Positions 29,201 to 37,629 of a stretch of DNA of 64,000 bases are shown piece by piece. The stretch comes from Geodermatophilus sabuli. Lineage in GTDB: Bacteria > Actinomycetota > Actinomycetes > Mycobacteriales > Geodermatophilaceae. The stretch spans positions 62,001 through 126,000 of the forward strand of contig NZ_JAAGWF010000009.1 in NCBI RefSeq assembly GCF_010686765.1, given 5' to 3'. A program made the position numbers and the translations under genes. The number at the start of each line of letters is the position of its first letter. Within the stretch, counting starts at the first letter, position 1. The notes under the pieces are model-generated. The model was not told the DNA's origin. It saw only the letters and a list, made by a program, of their open reading frames with translations, and did not search any database.

Positions 29201-30694
29201 GCGGCGCCGTTCCCAGGTGCCGACCAGCGCGGTGGACAGCAGCGGCAGCGCCGCCGGGCGGCCCAGCCCGTCGGCGACCACGGCGTCGACCAGGTCGTCC
29301 TCGACGCGCAGGCCGACGGCGGCCGCCGGGGCGCGGACCACGTCCCGCAGCTCGGGGTCGCTCATCGGCGGCACCAGGACCAGCGCGGCACGGAGCCGGT
29401 CGACGAAGCCCGGGTGCTCGGCCAGCCGGCCGACGGCGTCCCCCCGGACGACGACCACGCAGCGGGCCACCACCCCGTCGTCGAGCAGGGCGACCACCGT
29501 GTCCAGGAACGCCGACCGCTCCGCCGGCACCATGCCGGGCGCCCACAGCTCCTCGAACTGGTCGCAGACCAGCAGCACGGGAGCCGGCGGCGGGTCCTCG
29601 CCCGTGAGGCCGGCCAGGCCGTCGACCGGGTGGCGACCGGGCAGGAGCACCACCGGCCGCCAGCCGTCGCTGCCGGGCAGGGCACCGGCGCCGAGGGCGG
29701 GGACCAGCCCGGCCCGGACCACCGACGACTTGCCCGCGCCGCTCGGGCCGGAGACCGCCACGAGCGGCGCGTCCACCAGCCGCGCGACGAGGGTGGCGAC
29801 CACCCGTTCCCGGCCGGCGAACAGTCCCGCGTCCTCGGCCTCGTAGGCGCGCAGCCCCAGGTAGGGGCACGCGCCCGGCGCCGGCTGGGCCGCTGCCGTC
29901 GCCGGGGCCGTCGCCGGTGCCGGGGTCGCGTCGAGGTCCGGGTCCTGGGCCAGGACGGCGGCCTCCACCGCGCGCAGCGCCGGACCGGGATCGGCCCCCA
30001 GCTCCTCGGCGAGCACCGACCGCGCCCGCCGGGCGGCGCCCAGAGCGTCGGCCTGCCGCCCCGAGCGGTAGAGCGCCAGCACCAGCAGCCGCCACCACTC
30101 CTCGCGAAGCGGCTGCTCGGCCACCAGCCGCTCGAGGTCGGGGACCAGCGCCGCCGCCTCGCCGCGCGCCAGCCGGGCCTCGGCCAGCGCGGTCCGCGCA
30201 CCGTCGCGGACCTCGGCCAGCCGGCGCCGCTCGGCCCCGGCGAAGGCGGCGTCCGGCCAGTCGGCGTAGGGCTCCCCGCGCCACAGGTCGAGGGCGGCGG
30301 TGAGCAGCTCGCCCGCCCCCGCGGCGTCGCCGGCGGTCAGGGCCGCCCGGCCCCGGGCGGTCAGGTCGCCGAAGGCCAGCGCGTCGAGGTCCTGCCGGTC
30401 GACGGCCAGCGCGTACCCGGGTCCCCGGCGGAGCACGTGCCGGCCGGTCGAGCCCCGGGGCCGGTCGGGCTCCAGCGCGCTGCGCAGGCGGACGACGTGG
30501 GCCTGCAGCGACTTGCGGGCGGTGGCCGGGGGGTCGCCGTCCCACAGGTCCTCGGCGATGCGGTCGGCCGGCACGAGCGCGGGCGCTCCGGCCGCCAGGA
30601 CGCCCAGCAGCAGGCGCTCCTTCGCGCCCGGGATCGCCACCGGCGTCCCGTCGTCCCCCCGGACCTCCAACGGTCCGATGACCGCGATCCGCAC
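26270..30694 (-). CDS. SARP-headed STAND ATPase with beta-propeller (AfsR-like regulator 2)
   Basis: A 1474-residue tandem paralogue of regulator 1 with the same order: SARP winged helix (RIAVIGPLEVRGDDG), activation domain, ATPase with Walker A GPSGAGKSS near 314 and VLLVCDQFEELW near 372, membrane helix near 691 (VLAVVLVAALVAAGLAVYF), and a propeller ending EWRPTCTDLD. The heads are close to identical in many stretches while the propellers diverge, as expected if the two share DNA targets but sense different signals (inference). The GTG at 30694 was chosen because homology begins there; the open frame extends far upstream through the M16 gene and is not real there. Confidence 0.85.
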   Translation of the reverse strand: MRIAVIGPLEVRGDDGTPVAIPGAKERLLLGVLAAGAPALVPADRIAEDLWDGDPPATARKSLQAHVVRLRSALEPDRPRGSTGRHVLRRGPGYALAVDRQDLDALAFGDLTARGRAALTAGDAAGAGELLTAALDLWRGEPYADWPDAAFAGAERRRLAEVRDGARTALAEARLARGEAAALVPDLERLVAEQPLREEWWRLLVLALYRSGRQADALGAARRARSVLAEELGADPGPALRAVEAAVLAQDPDLDATPAPATAPATAAAQPAPGACPYLGLRAYEAEDAGLFAGRERVVATLVARLVDAPLVAVSGPSGAGKSSVVRAGLVPALGAGALPGSDGWRPVVLLPGRHPVDGLAGLTGEDPPPAPVLLVCDQFEELWAPGMVPAERSAFLDTVVALLDDGVVARCVVVVRGDAVGRLAEHPGFVDRLRAALVLVPPMSDPELRDVVRAPAAAVGLRVEDDLVDAVVADGLGRPAALPLLSTALVGTWERRRGHLLTLAGYLAAGGVAGALARSAEAAYAALDEPGRVLARQLFVRLADLDDGGGLVRRPVPIAELEDGGRRAVAEVFLTRRLLSVDADRLEVTHEALLRAWPRLTRWLEDDAAGRAVRRHLTPAARDWDHAGRPDDELYRGARLTAALDWATAAGEELTATERDFLAASRAQAERDLAVARDQAVREARGRRRTRRLATVLAVVLVAALVAAGLAVYFQQDADTRATEAERASRVADANWLTSRTGTASSLDTAVLLAATSVRLADTPETQDGLLALLAENQRVVRAVPIPGRVQGGRVDGTGTLWLGVGDRVVAWPTGGRGLPRVAVPLDATWGAWYGADPSPVTDTLATSGLAANDEPYVRLVTPNGEVTRLLEGTEVGGLPVAVSHTAGAETVEFIVVTPPPGDAEGPARWRLRTIDADGGPASDTAAAGMAPAALGSFETDLDARAQLLVLWAHEGGPAVLVDLAGGAQVALPVDSRDAGSIGFQVTGDGAAQFWDDGVVTRYDRGGRVLQQLDAHSAPVRRVAVSPAGWAATVGDDGVVVRWAVDPLTRQWSEPEPLTGHRGDVRVAEVDPTGSMLVTAGEDDTAIVWHMREGGGFGADYPALDGRWVSNRPRVMGPEGTVVVPTRPLTRVAGADPLGPPDDTRQVAATFLDPDSGAVVRQVVLGETLPLVLFGSSVAVRPDGGAVAVTWGLGASVLDAQGRRMAPDIVLPPVEGALWNGAPLPAAVFWSAGWTRDGSRLLLGAEGDPDTGEGARLVVVDPATGEVEDQLDIGVSAQAIAPSPDGDLLAIASATTQRIVLLDADSLQVVATVDLLDGDRPFDVAWSPDGRLLAVVGDAGLLHLVDIGTGRAREPVAISPQILLQAEWLADGRTVATVGMDGTVTLFDVERGLPRTGPLRASGAGTAVYTHLLPGPGDELVAFSGEVPGRRYPLDPQEWLAAACALAGRDLTRAEWERYLPAREWRPTCTDLD

Positions 30695-30702
30695 AACGGG
30701 CC

Positions 30703-30708
30703 ACGGTA
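30703..30708 (-). promoter_or_regulatory. Candidate leaderless -10 box of regulator 2
   Basis: TACCGT on the minus strand, eight bases before GTG 30694, within the CGGCGTCCCTACCGT block shared with regulator 1. Confidence 0.55.
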
Positions 30709-30729
30709 GGGACGCCGCGCGCCGGTCAG

Positions 30730-30745
30730 CGCGCCCCGGGGCGCG
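30730..30745. promoter_or_regulatory. Perfect 16-base palindrome CGCGCCCCGGGGCGCG
   Basis: It lies between the M16 peptidase stop and the regulator 2 promoter, about 22 bases upstream of its -10 box. It could be an operator or the M16 terminator; a palindrome with no central loop suits protein binding slightly better. Confidence 0.3.
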
Positions 30746-30807
30746 GTCGCCGCCCGTCGCGCGAGCCCCGCCGGCCCGTAGCCGGAGGACGCCGGGGGGT
30801 GAGCGAC

Positions 30808-32295
30808 TCAGCCGACCGGGACGCCCGCCTGTGCCGCCACCGGGGCGGTGACCCACCGTGGCGCGGGCACGCGGGCACGCACGGCCGCGACGGCCCGCCG
30901 ACCGAAGCGGTCCTCGTCCACCAGCACCGCGCACAGGTTGCGGCCGACGACGAACACCCCCCGCCCGTCCTCGGTCGGGACGGCCGCCTCGACGAGTTCC
31001 CACGGGACCGTGTGGACGTCGCCGTCGGCGTCGCGGTGGGCCAGCCCGCCGTCCCCGACGACGAGGTGGACGCGGCTGCCCCGGTCGACCAGCCGGGTGA
31101 GCAGCGGGGGGCGGAAGACGGTGCCGACCGGCAGCTGCGGCGTGACGTTGCACAGGAACCGGCGCTCGACCGGCGCACCCGGCCCGGCGTACCCGCTGCC
31201 CTCCGGCACGTACAGGATCGCGGTGTCCAGTCCCTGCGCCAGCGACGTAGCCACCCGCTCCGGGGTCACCGCGCGCCAGCCCTCGAGCACGTCCTCGACC
31301 GGCCGGAAGGGCAGCCCGCTGACCGCGCAGTACGCCGCGTCGGCCAGCTCGGACTCCGCGACCGCCCGCGGGTCGGCGTCCAGGTCCTCCTCGAAGCCGG
31401 CCACCGCGTGCGCGAGCTCGGCCGGTGTGGGGCCGGTCGCGGCCAGCTCGGTGCTGGTCCGCCACAGCAGGTCGGCGACCTCGCCCTCCTGGCCCTCCCG
31501 GGCGTCGACGACGACGGCGACCTCCCGCCGGTCGGGGCCGAGGTCGAGGCCGAGCGAGTCGACCGAGTAGCTGAGGCCGCGGGCGTGGCGGGCGGTGTCC
31601 CGCAGTCGCTCCTTCAGGACGTCCACACCGACCATGAGCGCGGGGTCGCCGGACCCGCCGGAGGCCAGCAGCAGGCCCACGCCGGAGCCGTGCCCGGCGG
31701 TCCACACCGGCCCGGTCTGCGGACGCGCCGCCGGGATCGCCCGCTCGGGACGCGGCCCGGCCGGCAGCGGCAGCCGCAGGCCGGCGGGCACGGCACCGGA
31801 GCACCACAGCGCGGCGTTGCCGCGCACGAACCAGCGGCGGGCGTGGGCCCGGACCAGGTCCTCGGTCAGGTACCGGCGGCCCGGCCCGTCGGCCATCACG
31901 AGCCCCGGCCCGGTCAGCCCGAACCGGGCGGCCCACAGCGCACCGATGGTGGAGTCCGCCGTCGAGCAGTTCTCCGCCTCCAGGACGCCGACCTCCAGCT
32001 CCAGCCGCTCGGTCGGCAGGTCGGAGAGCGCGCGGCACACGCCCTCGAGGAAGGCGCGCACGGCCTCGGGGCGCCCGGTGGCGTAGAACGCGGTGGTGTC
32101 GACGTCGGTGACGGCGTTGCACCTGAGGTGCGACTTGGGCAGCGCGCCCATGGCCAGGTGCTCGACCAGGTGGGTGATCTCGATGGTCGCGAAGGTCTCG
32201 TCGCGGAGGCCGACCCCGAAGACGAGGGCCGCGGTGATCCGCTCGGGCCCCGGGGCGGAGATGACCGGGACGCCGTCGATCTCGATGCGCTGCAC
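30808..32295 (-). CDS. M16 (insulinase) family zinc peptidase
   Basis: A 495-residue protein with the inverted zinc motif HLVEH near residues 42-46 (ITHLVEHLAMG) and a downstream glutamate in LEVGVLEAE that fits the third ligand about 75 residues on. It has the two-lobed M16 outline, with the C-terminal lobe less conserved. There is no signal peptide or membrane helix, so it is probably cytoplasmic. M16 enzymes are often paired subunits; no partner is encoded nearby. It diverges from punA. Its target is unknown. The start at GTG 32295 gives the usual short strand before the domain. Confidence 0.8.
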   Translation of the reverse strand: MQRIEIDGVPVISAPGPERITAALVFGVGLRDETFATIEITHLVEHLAMGALPKSHLRCNAVTDVDTTAFYATGRPEAVRAFLEGVCRALSDLPTERLELEVGVLEAENCSTADSTIGALWAARFGLTGPGLVMADGPGRRYLTEDLVRAHARRWFVRGNAALWCSGAVPAGLRLPLPAGPRPERAIPAARPQTGPVWTAGHGSGVGLLLASGGSGDPALMVGVDVLKERLRDTARHARGLSYSVDSLGLDLGPDRREVAVVVDAREGQEGEVADLLWRTSTELAATGPTPAELAHAVAGFEEDLDADPRAVAESELADAAYCAVSGLPFRPVEDVLEGWRAVTPERVATSLAQGLDTAILYVPEGSGYAGPGAPVERRFLCNVTPQLPVGTVFRPPLLTRLVDRGSRVHLVVGDGGLAHRDADGDVHTVPWELVEAAVPTEDGRGVFVVGRNLCAVLVDEDRFGRRAVAAVRARVPAPRWVTAPVAAQAGVPVG

Positions 32296-32350
32296 CGAAC
32301 CAGGCTCGGGCCGCCGTGGTGCCGGGCGGGGCAGACACGCCCGCGACGGG

Positions 32351-32370
32351 ACAGCTGTGGCACGTGTGCC
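32351..32370. promoter_or_regulatory. Adjacent inverted repeats upstream of punA
   Basis: The 8-base palindrome ACAGCTGT (32351-32358) abuts GGCAC-GT-GTGCC (32359-32370), 26 bases upstream of the punA -10 box. Candidate operator in the M16/punA divergent gap. Confidence 0.35.
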
Positions 32371-32395
32371 CTCCTCGCCGGTCGCGGGGCTGCGT

Positions 32396-32401
32396 TAGCG
32401 T
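32396..32401 (+). promoter_or_regulatory. Candidate leaderless -10 box of punA
   Basis: TAGCGT, six bases (CCCGGC) before GTG 32408. Confidence 0.5.
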
Positions 32402-32407
32402 CCCGGC

Positions 32408-33217
32408 GTGGAACAGCCTCCCGCGGACGACCCCGCCACCCTCGCCCGCGCAGCCGCCGGCGCCCTCACCGCCGCGCTGGGCGACGGGCACGACGTCGCC
32501 GTCGTCATGGGGTCGGGGTGGGCGCCGGCGGCGGACGCCTTCGGCTCCGTCGAGGGCAGCGTCGCGATCGGCGACCTGCCGGGGTTCGCGGCGCCGACCG
32601 CCGTCGGGCACGGCGGCGAGATCCGCTCGGTGCGCGTGGGCGGGCGCCGGGTGCTGCTGTTCCTCGGGCGCACCCACCTCTACGAGGGCCGCGGTGTCGA
32701 ACCGGTGGTGCACGGCGTCCGGACGGCGGCCGCAGCGGGCGTGCGCACCGTCGTCCTCACCAACGCCGCGGGCGGACTGGCCCCCGAGCACCGGGTCGGC
32801 CAGGCGGTGCTGATCAGCGACCACCTGAACCTGACCGCGCGCTCGCCGCTCGTCGGCGCCACCTTCGTCGACCTCACCGACCTCTACGCCGAGCGCCTGC
32901 GCGCGCTCGCCCGGGAGATCGACCCGTCCCTGACCGAGGGCGTCTACGCGGCACTGCCCGGACCGCACTACGAGACACCGGCGGAGATCCGGATGCTGCG
33001 CACCCTCGGCGCCGACCTGGTCGGCATGTCCACGGCGCTGGAGGCGATCGCCGCCCGTGCCGCGGGCACGGAGGTGCTGGGGCTGTCGATGGTGACCAAC
33101 GCGGCGGCCGGGATCACCGGCGAGAAGCTCGACCACGAGGAGGTGCTGGCGGCCGGGAAGGCGGCGGCCGGTCGGCTGGGCGAGTTCCTGGTGGAGTTCC
33201 TGGGGCGGCTGTCGTGA
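32408..33217 (+). CDS. punA: Purine nucleoside phosphorylase (trimeric type)
   Basis: A 269-residue enzyme that phosphorolyses (deoxy)guanosine and (deoxy)inosine to base and (deoxy)ribose-1-phosphate. Family landmarks are the phosphate loop VVMGSGWAP, the HLYEG segment with a phosphate-binding His, LTNAAGGL, the base-site motif [10 protein letters not shown], and MVTNAAAG with the base-contacting Asn. It heads an operon: the next gene starts inside its stop (GTGA). It supplies sugar phosphate to the mutase two genes on. Confidence 0.94.
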   Translation: MEQPPADDPATLARAAAGALTAALGDGHDVAVVMGSGWAPAADAFGSVEGSVAIGDLPGFAAPTAVGHGGEIRSVRVGGRRVLLFLGRTHLYEGRGVEPVVHGVRTAAAAGVRTVVLTNAAGGLAPEHRVGQAVLISDHLNLTARSPLVGATFVDLTDLYAERLRALAREIDPSLTEGVYAALPGPHYETPAEIRMLRTLGADLVGMSTALEAIAARAAGTEVLGLSMVTNAAAGITGEKLDHEEVLAAGKAAAGRLGEFLVEFLGRLS

Positions 33218-34077
33218 GCGGACCCGTGTTGCTGACGGGCGCGGCCGGGCGGATCGGCACGGTGCTGCGCGGCGGGCTGCCCGAGCGCGGCTGGGCGGTG
33301 CGCTGCCTCGACGTCGTGCCCGTCCCCGACACCCGTCCCGGGGAGGAGCAGGTCGTCGCCGACGTCACCGATCCGGCCGCCGTGGGCGACGCCGTCGCCG
33401 GGGCGTCGGCGGTCGTGCACCTGGCCGGCATCTCCGGGGAGTCCACCTGGCCGGCCGTCTCGCACGCCAACATCCAGGGCACCTGGTGCGTGCTCGAGGC
33501 CGCCCGGCTGGCCGGCGTCTCCCGGGTGGTGCTGGCGTCGAGCAACCACGCGGCCGGCTTCACCCCGCGGCCGGACACCGGCCTGTTGCGCGAGACCGAC
33601 GTCCCGCCGCGGCCGGACACCTACTACGGCGTCTCCAAGGCGGCGATGGAGGCACTCGGCTCGCTGTACGCCGACCGCTACGGCATGGACGTCGTCTGCC
33701 TGCGGATCGGCAGCGCCTTCCCCGAGCCGACGACCGTGCGCATGCTGGCCACCTGGCTGTCCCCCGCCGACCAGGTGTCGCTGGTCGACGCCGCGCTGCG
33801 GGCACCGGCGCCCGGCTTCGCCGTCGTCTGGGGCGTGTCGGCCAACACCCGGAGCTGGTGGGACCTCACCGCCGCCCGGGCGCTGGGCTACGAGCCGGCC
33901 GACGACGCCGAGGTCTACGCGCAGGCGCTGATCGAGGCGCACGGCGAGCCCGACCCCGCCGACCCGGTGCACCGCCTGGTCGGCGGCCAGTACACGCTGC
34001 CGGAGTTCGACGCGGAGAACTTCGAGCCGCCCCTCCCCCGCGGCGACATCGCGCCCGGCAGCGGGGACCCGGCGTGA
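33214..34077 (+). CDS. NAD-dependent epimerase/dehydratase family protein (uronate dehydrogenase-like)
   Basis: A 287-residue short-chain Rossmann enzyme with the N-terminal [11 protein letters not shown] nucleotide motif, the serine strand [12 protein letters not shown] and the catalytic YYGVSK (Tyr-x3-Lys). SSNH plus YGVSK is reminiscent of uronate dehydrogenases, which oxidise glucuronate or galacturonate. That is a suggestion only, because no uronate pathway genes are adjacent. It is wedged between punA and the phosphomutase with four-base overlaps on both sides, so it may act on a nucleoside-derived sugar instead. Confidence 0.75.
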   Translation: MSGPVLLTGAAGRIGTVLRGGLPERGWAVRCLDVVPVPDTRPGEEQVVADVTDPAAVGDAVAGASAVVHLAGISGESTWPAVSHANIQGTWCVLEAARLAGVSRVVLASSNHAAGFTPRPDTGLLRETDVPPRPDTYYGVSKAAMEALGSLYADRYGMDVVCLRIGSAFPEPTTVRMLATWLSPADQVSLVDAALRAPAPGFAVVWGVSANTRSWWDLTAARALGYEPADDAEVYAQALIEAHGEPDPADPVHRLVGGQYTLPEFDAENFEPPLPRGDIAPGSGDPA

Positions 34078-35699
34078 CCGTGCTCGACACGGCCCGCGCC
34101 TGGGCCGAGGCCGACCCGCACCCGGGCGACCGCGCCGAGATCGCCGCGCTGGTCGAGGCGGGCGACGAGGCGGAGCTGACCCGCCGTTTCGCCGGACCGC
34201 TGACCTTCGGCACGGCCGGGCTGCGCGGGCCGCTGCGTGCGGGGCCGGCCGGGATGAACGCCGCCGTCGTCACCCGGGCGGCGGCCGGCCTGGCCCGCCA
34301 CCTCGCCGACGCCGGGCACGCCGGCGGCGGCGTGGTGATCGGCTTCGACGCCCGCCGGCGCTCCGACGAGTTCGCGCACGTGTCCGCCGCGGTGCTGGCG
34401 GGTGCCGGGTTCGCCGTCCAGGTCCTGCCCCGGCCGCTGCCCACGCCGGTGCTCGCGTTCGCCGTCCGGCACCTGGGCTGCGTCGCCGGCGTGATGGTGA
34501 CCGCCAGCCACAACCCGCCCGAGGACAACGGCTACAAGGTCTACCTGGACGACGGCGCCCAGCTGGTGCCGCCGGCCGACCGGCTGATCGAGGCCGCGAT
34601 CAACCAGGTGGGCCCCGCCCGCGAGGTCCCGCTGTCCGACGAGTGGGGAACGCTCGGGGACGACGTCCAGACCGACTACGTCGCCGCCGTCGTCCGCGCG
34701 CTGGAGCCCGAGCTCCTGCCGGCCGACCAGCGGAGCGCGCTGCGGGTCGCCTACACCGCGATGCACGGGGTCGGCGCGGAGACGACGCGGCTCACCTTCG
34801 CCGCCGCCGGGTTCGCCCTGCCGGTGAGCGTCGAGGAGCAGGACCGGCCCGATCCCGCCTTCCCGACGGTGGCCTTCCCCAACCCGGAGGAGCCGGGCGC
34901 GGTCGACCTGCTGACCGCGCTGGCGGCGCGGACGGGGGCGGACGTCGCGATCGCCGAGGACCCCGACGCCGACCGCTGCTCGGTGGTGTGCGACGGCCGC
35001 CAGCTCACCGGCGACGAGGTGGGCGCCCTGCTCGCGGACTGGCTGCTGCGCCGGGGTGTCCGGGGCACCTACGCGGCCTCCCTGGTCAGCGGCTCGCTGC
35101 TGCACGCCCTGGCCGCCGCGCACGGCGTCCGCTTCGCCGAGACCCCGACCGGGTTCAAGTGGATCGTCCGCGCCGGCACCGACGACGTGCCGCTCGTGTA
35201 CGGCTACGAGGAGGCGCTCGGGTACGCCGTCGCGCCCGGGGTGGTCAAGGACAAGGACGGCATCTCGGCCGCGCTGGCCGTGGGGCTGCTCGCCGCGGAG
35301 CTCAAGGCGACCGGTCGCACGCTGGTCGACCGGCTCGACGAGCTCGCCACCGAGCACGGCCTGTTCGTCACCGGCCAGCTCGCCGTCCGGGTGGCGGACC
35401 TCGCGCTGATCGACGACGCGATGGCCCGGCTGCGCGCCGATCCCCCCGCCCGGCTGCTCGGCCGGGAGGTCGCGTGCACCGACCTCGCCGTGGAGGACCC
35501 GCCGGTGGACGCCGTCCGGCTCCTCGGCGACGGGGTCCGGGTGATCGTGCGGCCCAGCGGCACCGAGCCCAAGCTCAAGGCGTACCTGGAGACGGTGGTG
35601 CCGGTGCACGACGACGCCGGGCTGATCGCCGCCCGCGGCCGGGGCGCCGACGAGCTCGACCAGTTGCGCGCCGAGATGTCCGCGGTCCTGGGGCTGTAG
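34074..35699 (+). CDS. pmmB: Phosphohexomutase family protein (PmmB-type; possible phosphopentomutase)
   Basis: A 541-residue alpha-D-phosphohexomutase with four domains: N-terminal sugar-phosphate entry FGTAGLRG, catalytic serine loop TASHNPPEDNGYKVY (about residues 145-159), metal loop DPDADRCS (about 300) and the C-terminal phosphate-binding RPSGTEPK. The family interconverts 1- and 6-phosphates (1- and 5-phosphates for pentoses). No deoB-type phosphopentomutase is in this nucleoside cluster, and the gene is coupled to punA, so ribose-1-phosphate is a reasonable substrate (inference). GTG 34074 overlaps the preceding stop. Confidence 0.88.
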   Translation: MTVLDTARAWAEADPHPGDRAEIAALVEAGDEAELTRRFAGPLTFGTAGLRGPLRAGPAGMNAAVVTRAAAGLARHLADAGHAGGGVVIGFDARRRSDEFAHVSAAVLAGAGFAVQVLPRPLPTPVLAFAVRHLGCVAGVMVTASHNPPEDNGYKVYLDDGAQLVPPADRLIEAAINQVGPAREVPLSDEWGTLGDDVQTDYVAAVVRALEPELLPADQRSALRVAYTAMHGVGAETTRLTFAAAGFALPVSVEEQDRPDPAFPTVAFPNPEEPGAVDLLTALAARTGADVAIAEDPDADRCSVVCDGRQLTGDEVGALLADWLLRRGVRGTYAASLVSGSLLHALAAAHGVRFAETPTGFKWIVRAGTDDVPLVYGYEEALGYAVAPGVVKDKDGISAALAVGLLAAELKATGRTLVDRLDELATEHGLFVTGQLAVRVADLALIDDAMARLRADPPARLLGREVACTDLAVEDPPVDAVRLLGDGVRVIVRPSGTEPKLKAYLETVVPVHDDAGLIAARGRGADELDQLRAEMSAVLGL

Positions 35700-35703
35700 C
35701 GCG

Positions 35704-36396
35704 GTGGAGGTGCGCGCACTGGTCTTCGACGTCTTCGGGACCGTCGTGGACTGGCGCGGTGGCGTGGCCCGCGAGGTGCGCCGGCTGCTCGGGCCGTCGG
35801 TGGACGCCGAGGCGCTGGCCGACGACTGGCGGGGTCGCTACCTCCCCTCGATGGAGCGCGTGCGCTCCGGGCAGCTGCCGTGGACGCCGCTGGACGCGCT
35901 GCACCGCGCCTCGCTGGACGACGTGCTGGCCGACGCGGGGCTGGTCGACGTCCCGGCGTCGGTGCGGGACGAGCTGACGCTCGCGTGGCACCGGCTGGAC
36001 CCGTGGCCCGACGTCGTCCCGGGGTTGACCCGGCTGCGGGCCGCCTACGTGCTGGCGCCGCTGTCCAACGGCAACGTCGCGCTGATCGTGGACATGGCCC
36101 GCCGGGCCGGGCTGCCCTGGGACCTCGTGCTGGGTGCGGAGATCGTGCGGCACTACAAGCCCGACCCCGAGGTCTACGACTCCGCGCCGCGACTGCTCGC
36201 GCTGGACCCGTCTCAGGTGCTCATGGTGGCCGCGCACGTCGAGGACCTGGTGGCCGCACGAGCCCGCGGCCTCCGGACGGCGTACGTGCACCGAGCCGGC
36301 GAGCACGGCGGGCAGCGGGTGCCCCCGCCCACCGACCCGGACGCCGACCTCTCGGTGCGGTCGTTCGGTGAGCTGGCCGACCGCCTCGGCGCCTGA
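35704..36396 (+). CDS. HAD-superfamily hydrolase, haloacid dehalogenase type II-like
   Basis: A 230-residue HAD protein. It has the nucleophile motif FDVFGTVVDW at the start, motif II LSNGN near residue 120, the lysine in HYKPDPEVYD near 155, and MVAAHVEDL near 175. FGTVVDWR together with MVAAH is typical of type II haloacid dehalogenases, though many such proteins are phosphatases. It begins four bases after the pmmB stop and probably ends the punA operon, which favours a phosphatase role on sugar phosphates. It converges with the solute-binding protein gene. Confidence 0.83.
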   Translation: MEVRALVFDVFGTVVDWRGGVAREVRRLLGPSVDAEALADDWRGRYLPSMERVRSGQLPWTPLDALHRASLDDVLADAGLVDVPASVRDELTLAWHRLDPWPDVVPGLTRLRAAYVLAPLSNGNVALIVDMARRAGLPWDLVLGAEIVRHYKPDPEVYDSAPRLLALDPSQVLMVAAHVEDLVAARARGLRTAYVHRAGEHGGQRVPPPTDPDADLSVRSFGELADRLGA

Positions 36397-36415
36397 CCGG
36401 CGGCGGCCCGGCCGG

Positions 36416-37444
36416 TCAGCGCACCGGCGCCAGCAGGGTGTCCAGGTCGACCTCGCCGTCGAGCAGTCCCTGGGTCTCGGCCAGCTCGGTGAAGACCTCG
36501 AAGGTCTCCTCGCTGACCTCGGTGTTCCACTCCGGGAGGATCACCTGCTCGGCGAGCTCGGGCGTGATCTCGAGGTAGGTGGGCAGAGCCGCGCGGACCG
36601 CGTCGGGGTTGTCCTGCGCGTAGGCCAGCGACTCCTCGATCGCGGTGGTGAACCGCTCCAGGACGTCCGCGTTCTCGCTGGCGAACTGCTGGCTGGTGAA
36701 GTAGCTGGAGACCTCGATCTGGACGTCGGTGAAGTCGTTCAGCGGCGTCGTCAGGATGCGCACCCCCTGGGGCGCGGCGATGGTCACGAACGGCTCGGCC
36801 AGCCAGGCGGCGTCGACGTCGCCGGCCTGGATCGCCGCCGCCATGTTGGGGAAGGGCAGCTCGACGAAGTTGATCGTGGCCGGGTCGCCGCCGTCGGCGC
36901 GCACCGAGGCGCTGACGACGCTGTCGCCGATGGCGTTGAGGGTGTTGGTGGCGACGGTCCGGCCCTCGAGGTCCGCCGGTCGGGTGATCGCCGGATCCGC
37001 CGTGACGATCACGTACGGGTCCTCCTCGGGGTCGCCGGTGCTGTCGACGCCGCTCGCCACCACCTGCAGGGGCAGCCCGCTGGAGGAGGCCACCACGAGC
37101 GAGAGGTTGTTGCCGAAGCCGATGTCGATGCTGCCGCTGGCCACCCCGGGGACGATCGCCGCGCCACCCTGCCCCGCGCTCAGGTCCAGCTCGATGCCCT
37201 GCTCCTCGAAGAAGCCCTGCTCGATGCCGACGTAGACCGGCGCCACGTCGATGATCGGGATGATCCCGAGGGCGACGGTCTCGGTCTGCTGGCTCCCACC
37301 GGTGCCGCCGGCGCCCGCGCCGTCTGTCCCGGCCTGGCCGTCGTCCCCGTCGCCCGAGCAGCCCACCAGCAGCGCCGGCAGGGCGAGGACGGCGGCCGCC
37401 GCCGCGCGTCGGGTGCGGGTCCGGGGTGCTGCCGGCGACGTCAT
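36416..37444 (-). CDS. ABC transporter solute-binding lipoprotein (SsuA/nitrate-taurine type), orphan
   Basis: A 342-residue exported lipoprotein: Arg-rich start, hydrophobic core, lipobox LLVGC (Cys about 29), a Gly-rich linker, then a periplasmic-binding fold (VALGIIPIIDVAPVYVGIEQGFF, with the GVASGSIDIGFGNN and AAAIQAGDVDAAWL segments). Relatives bind sulfonates, nitrate, thiamine precursors or similar organic anions. No permease or ATPase gene adjoins it, so it must use a transporter encoded elsewhere or act as a sensor. It diverges from the mosaic lipoprotein gene. Confidence 0.85.
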   Translation of the reverse strand: MTSPAAPRTRTRRAAAAAVLALPALLVGCSGDGDDGQAGTDGAGAGGTGGSQQTETVALGIIPIIDVAPVYVGIEQGFFEEQGIELDLSAGQGGAAIVPGVASGSIDIGFGNNLSLVVASSSGLPLQVVASGVDSTGDPEEDPYVIVTADPAITRPADLEGRTVATNTLNAIGDSVVSASVRADGGDPATINFVELPFPNMAAAIQAGDVDAAWLAEPFVTIAAPQGVRILTTPLNDFTDVQIEVSSYFTSQQFASENADVLERFTTAIEESLAYAQDNPDAVRAALPTYLEITPELAEQVILPEWNTEVSEETFEVFTELAETQGLLDGEVDLDTLLAPVR

Positions 37445-37629
37445 GGCGCGATGGTGGCACGGGTCACCACCCGTTGCGGGCGTTGCCCGCGCATCGCGGG
37501 CGCTGCAGACCCGGCGACCCGCGGAGAACGCCGGCCATGCGATCGGGTGGTTTCCACAGGGCCGGATGCCCGGGCGGCCGGGCCTCCGTAGTCTCCCGGC
37601 GACCGGTGATCGACTCGGGGGTGGACGAC

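Noticed and set aside
21696..30694. SARP genes as the regulators of an adjacent antibiotic cluster
   Set aside because: No polyketide, peptide synthetase, terpene or RiPP genes occur anywhere in the window.
30695..33136. Upstream extension of the regulator 2 frame to a 2288-residue protein
   Set aside because: The added part is antisense or out of frame with punA and the M16 gene and lacks domains; SARP homology starts exactly at GTG 30694.
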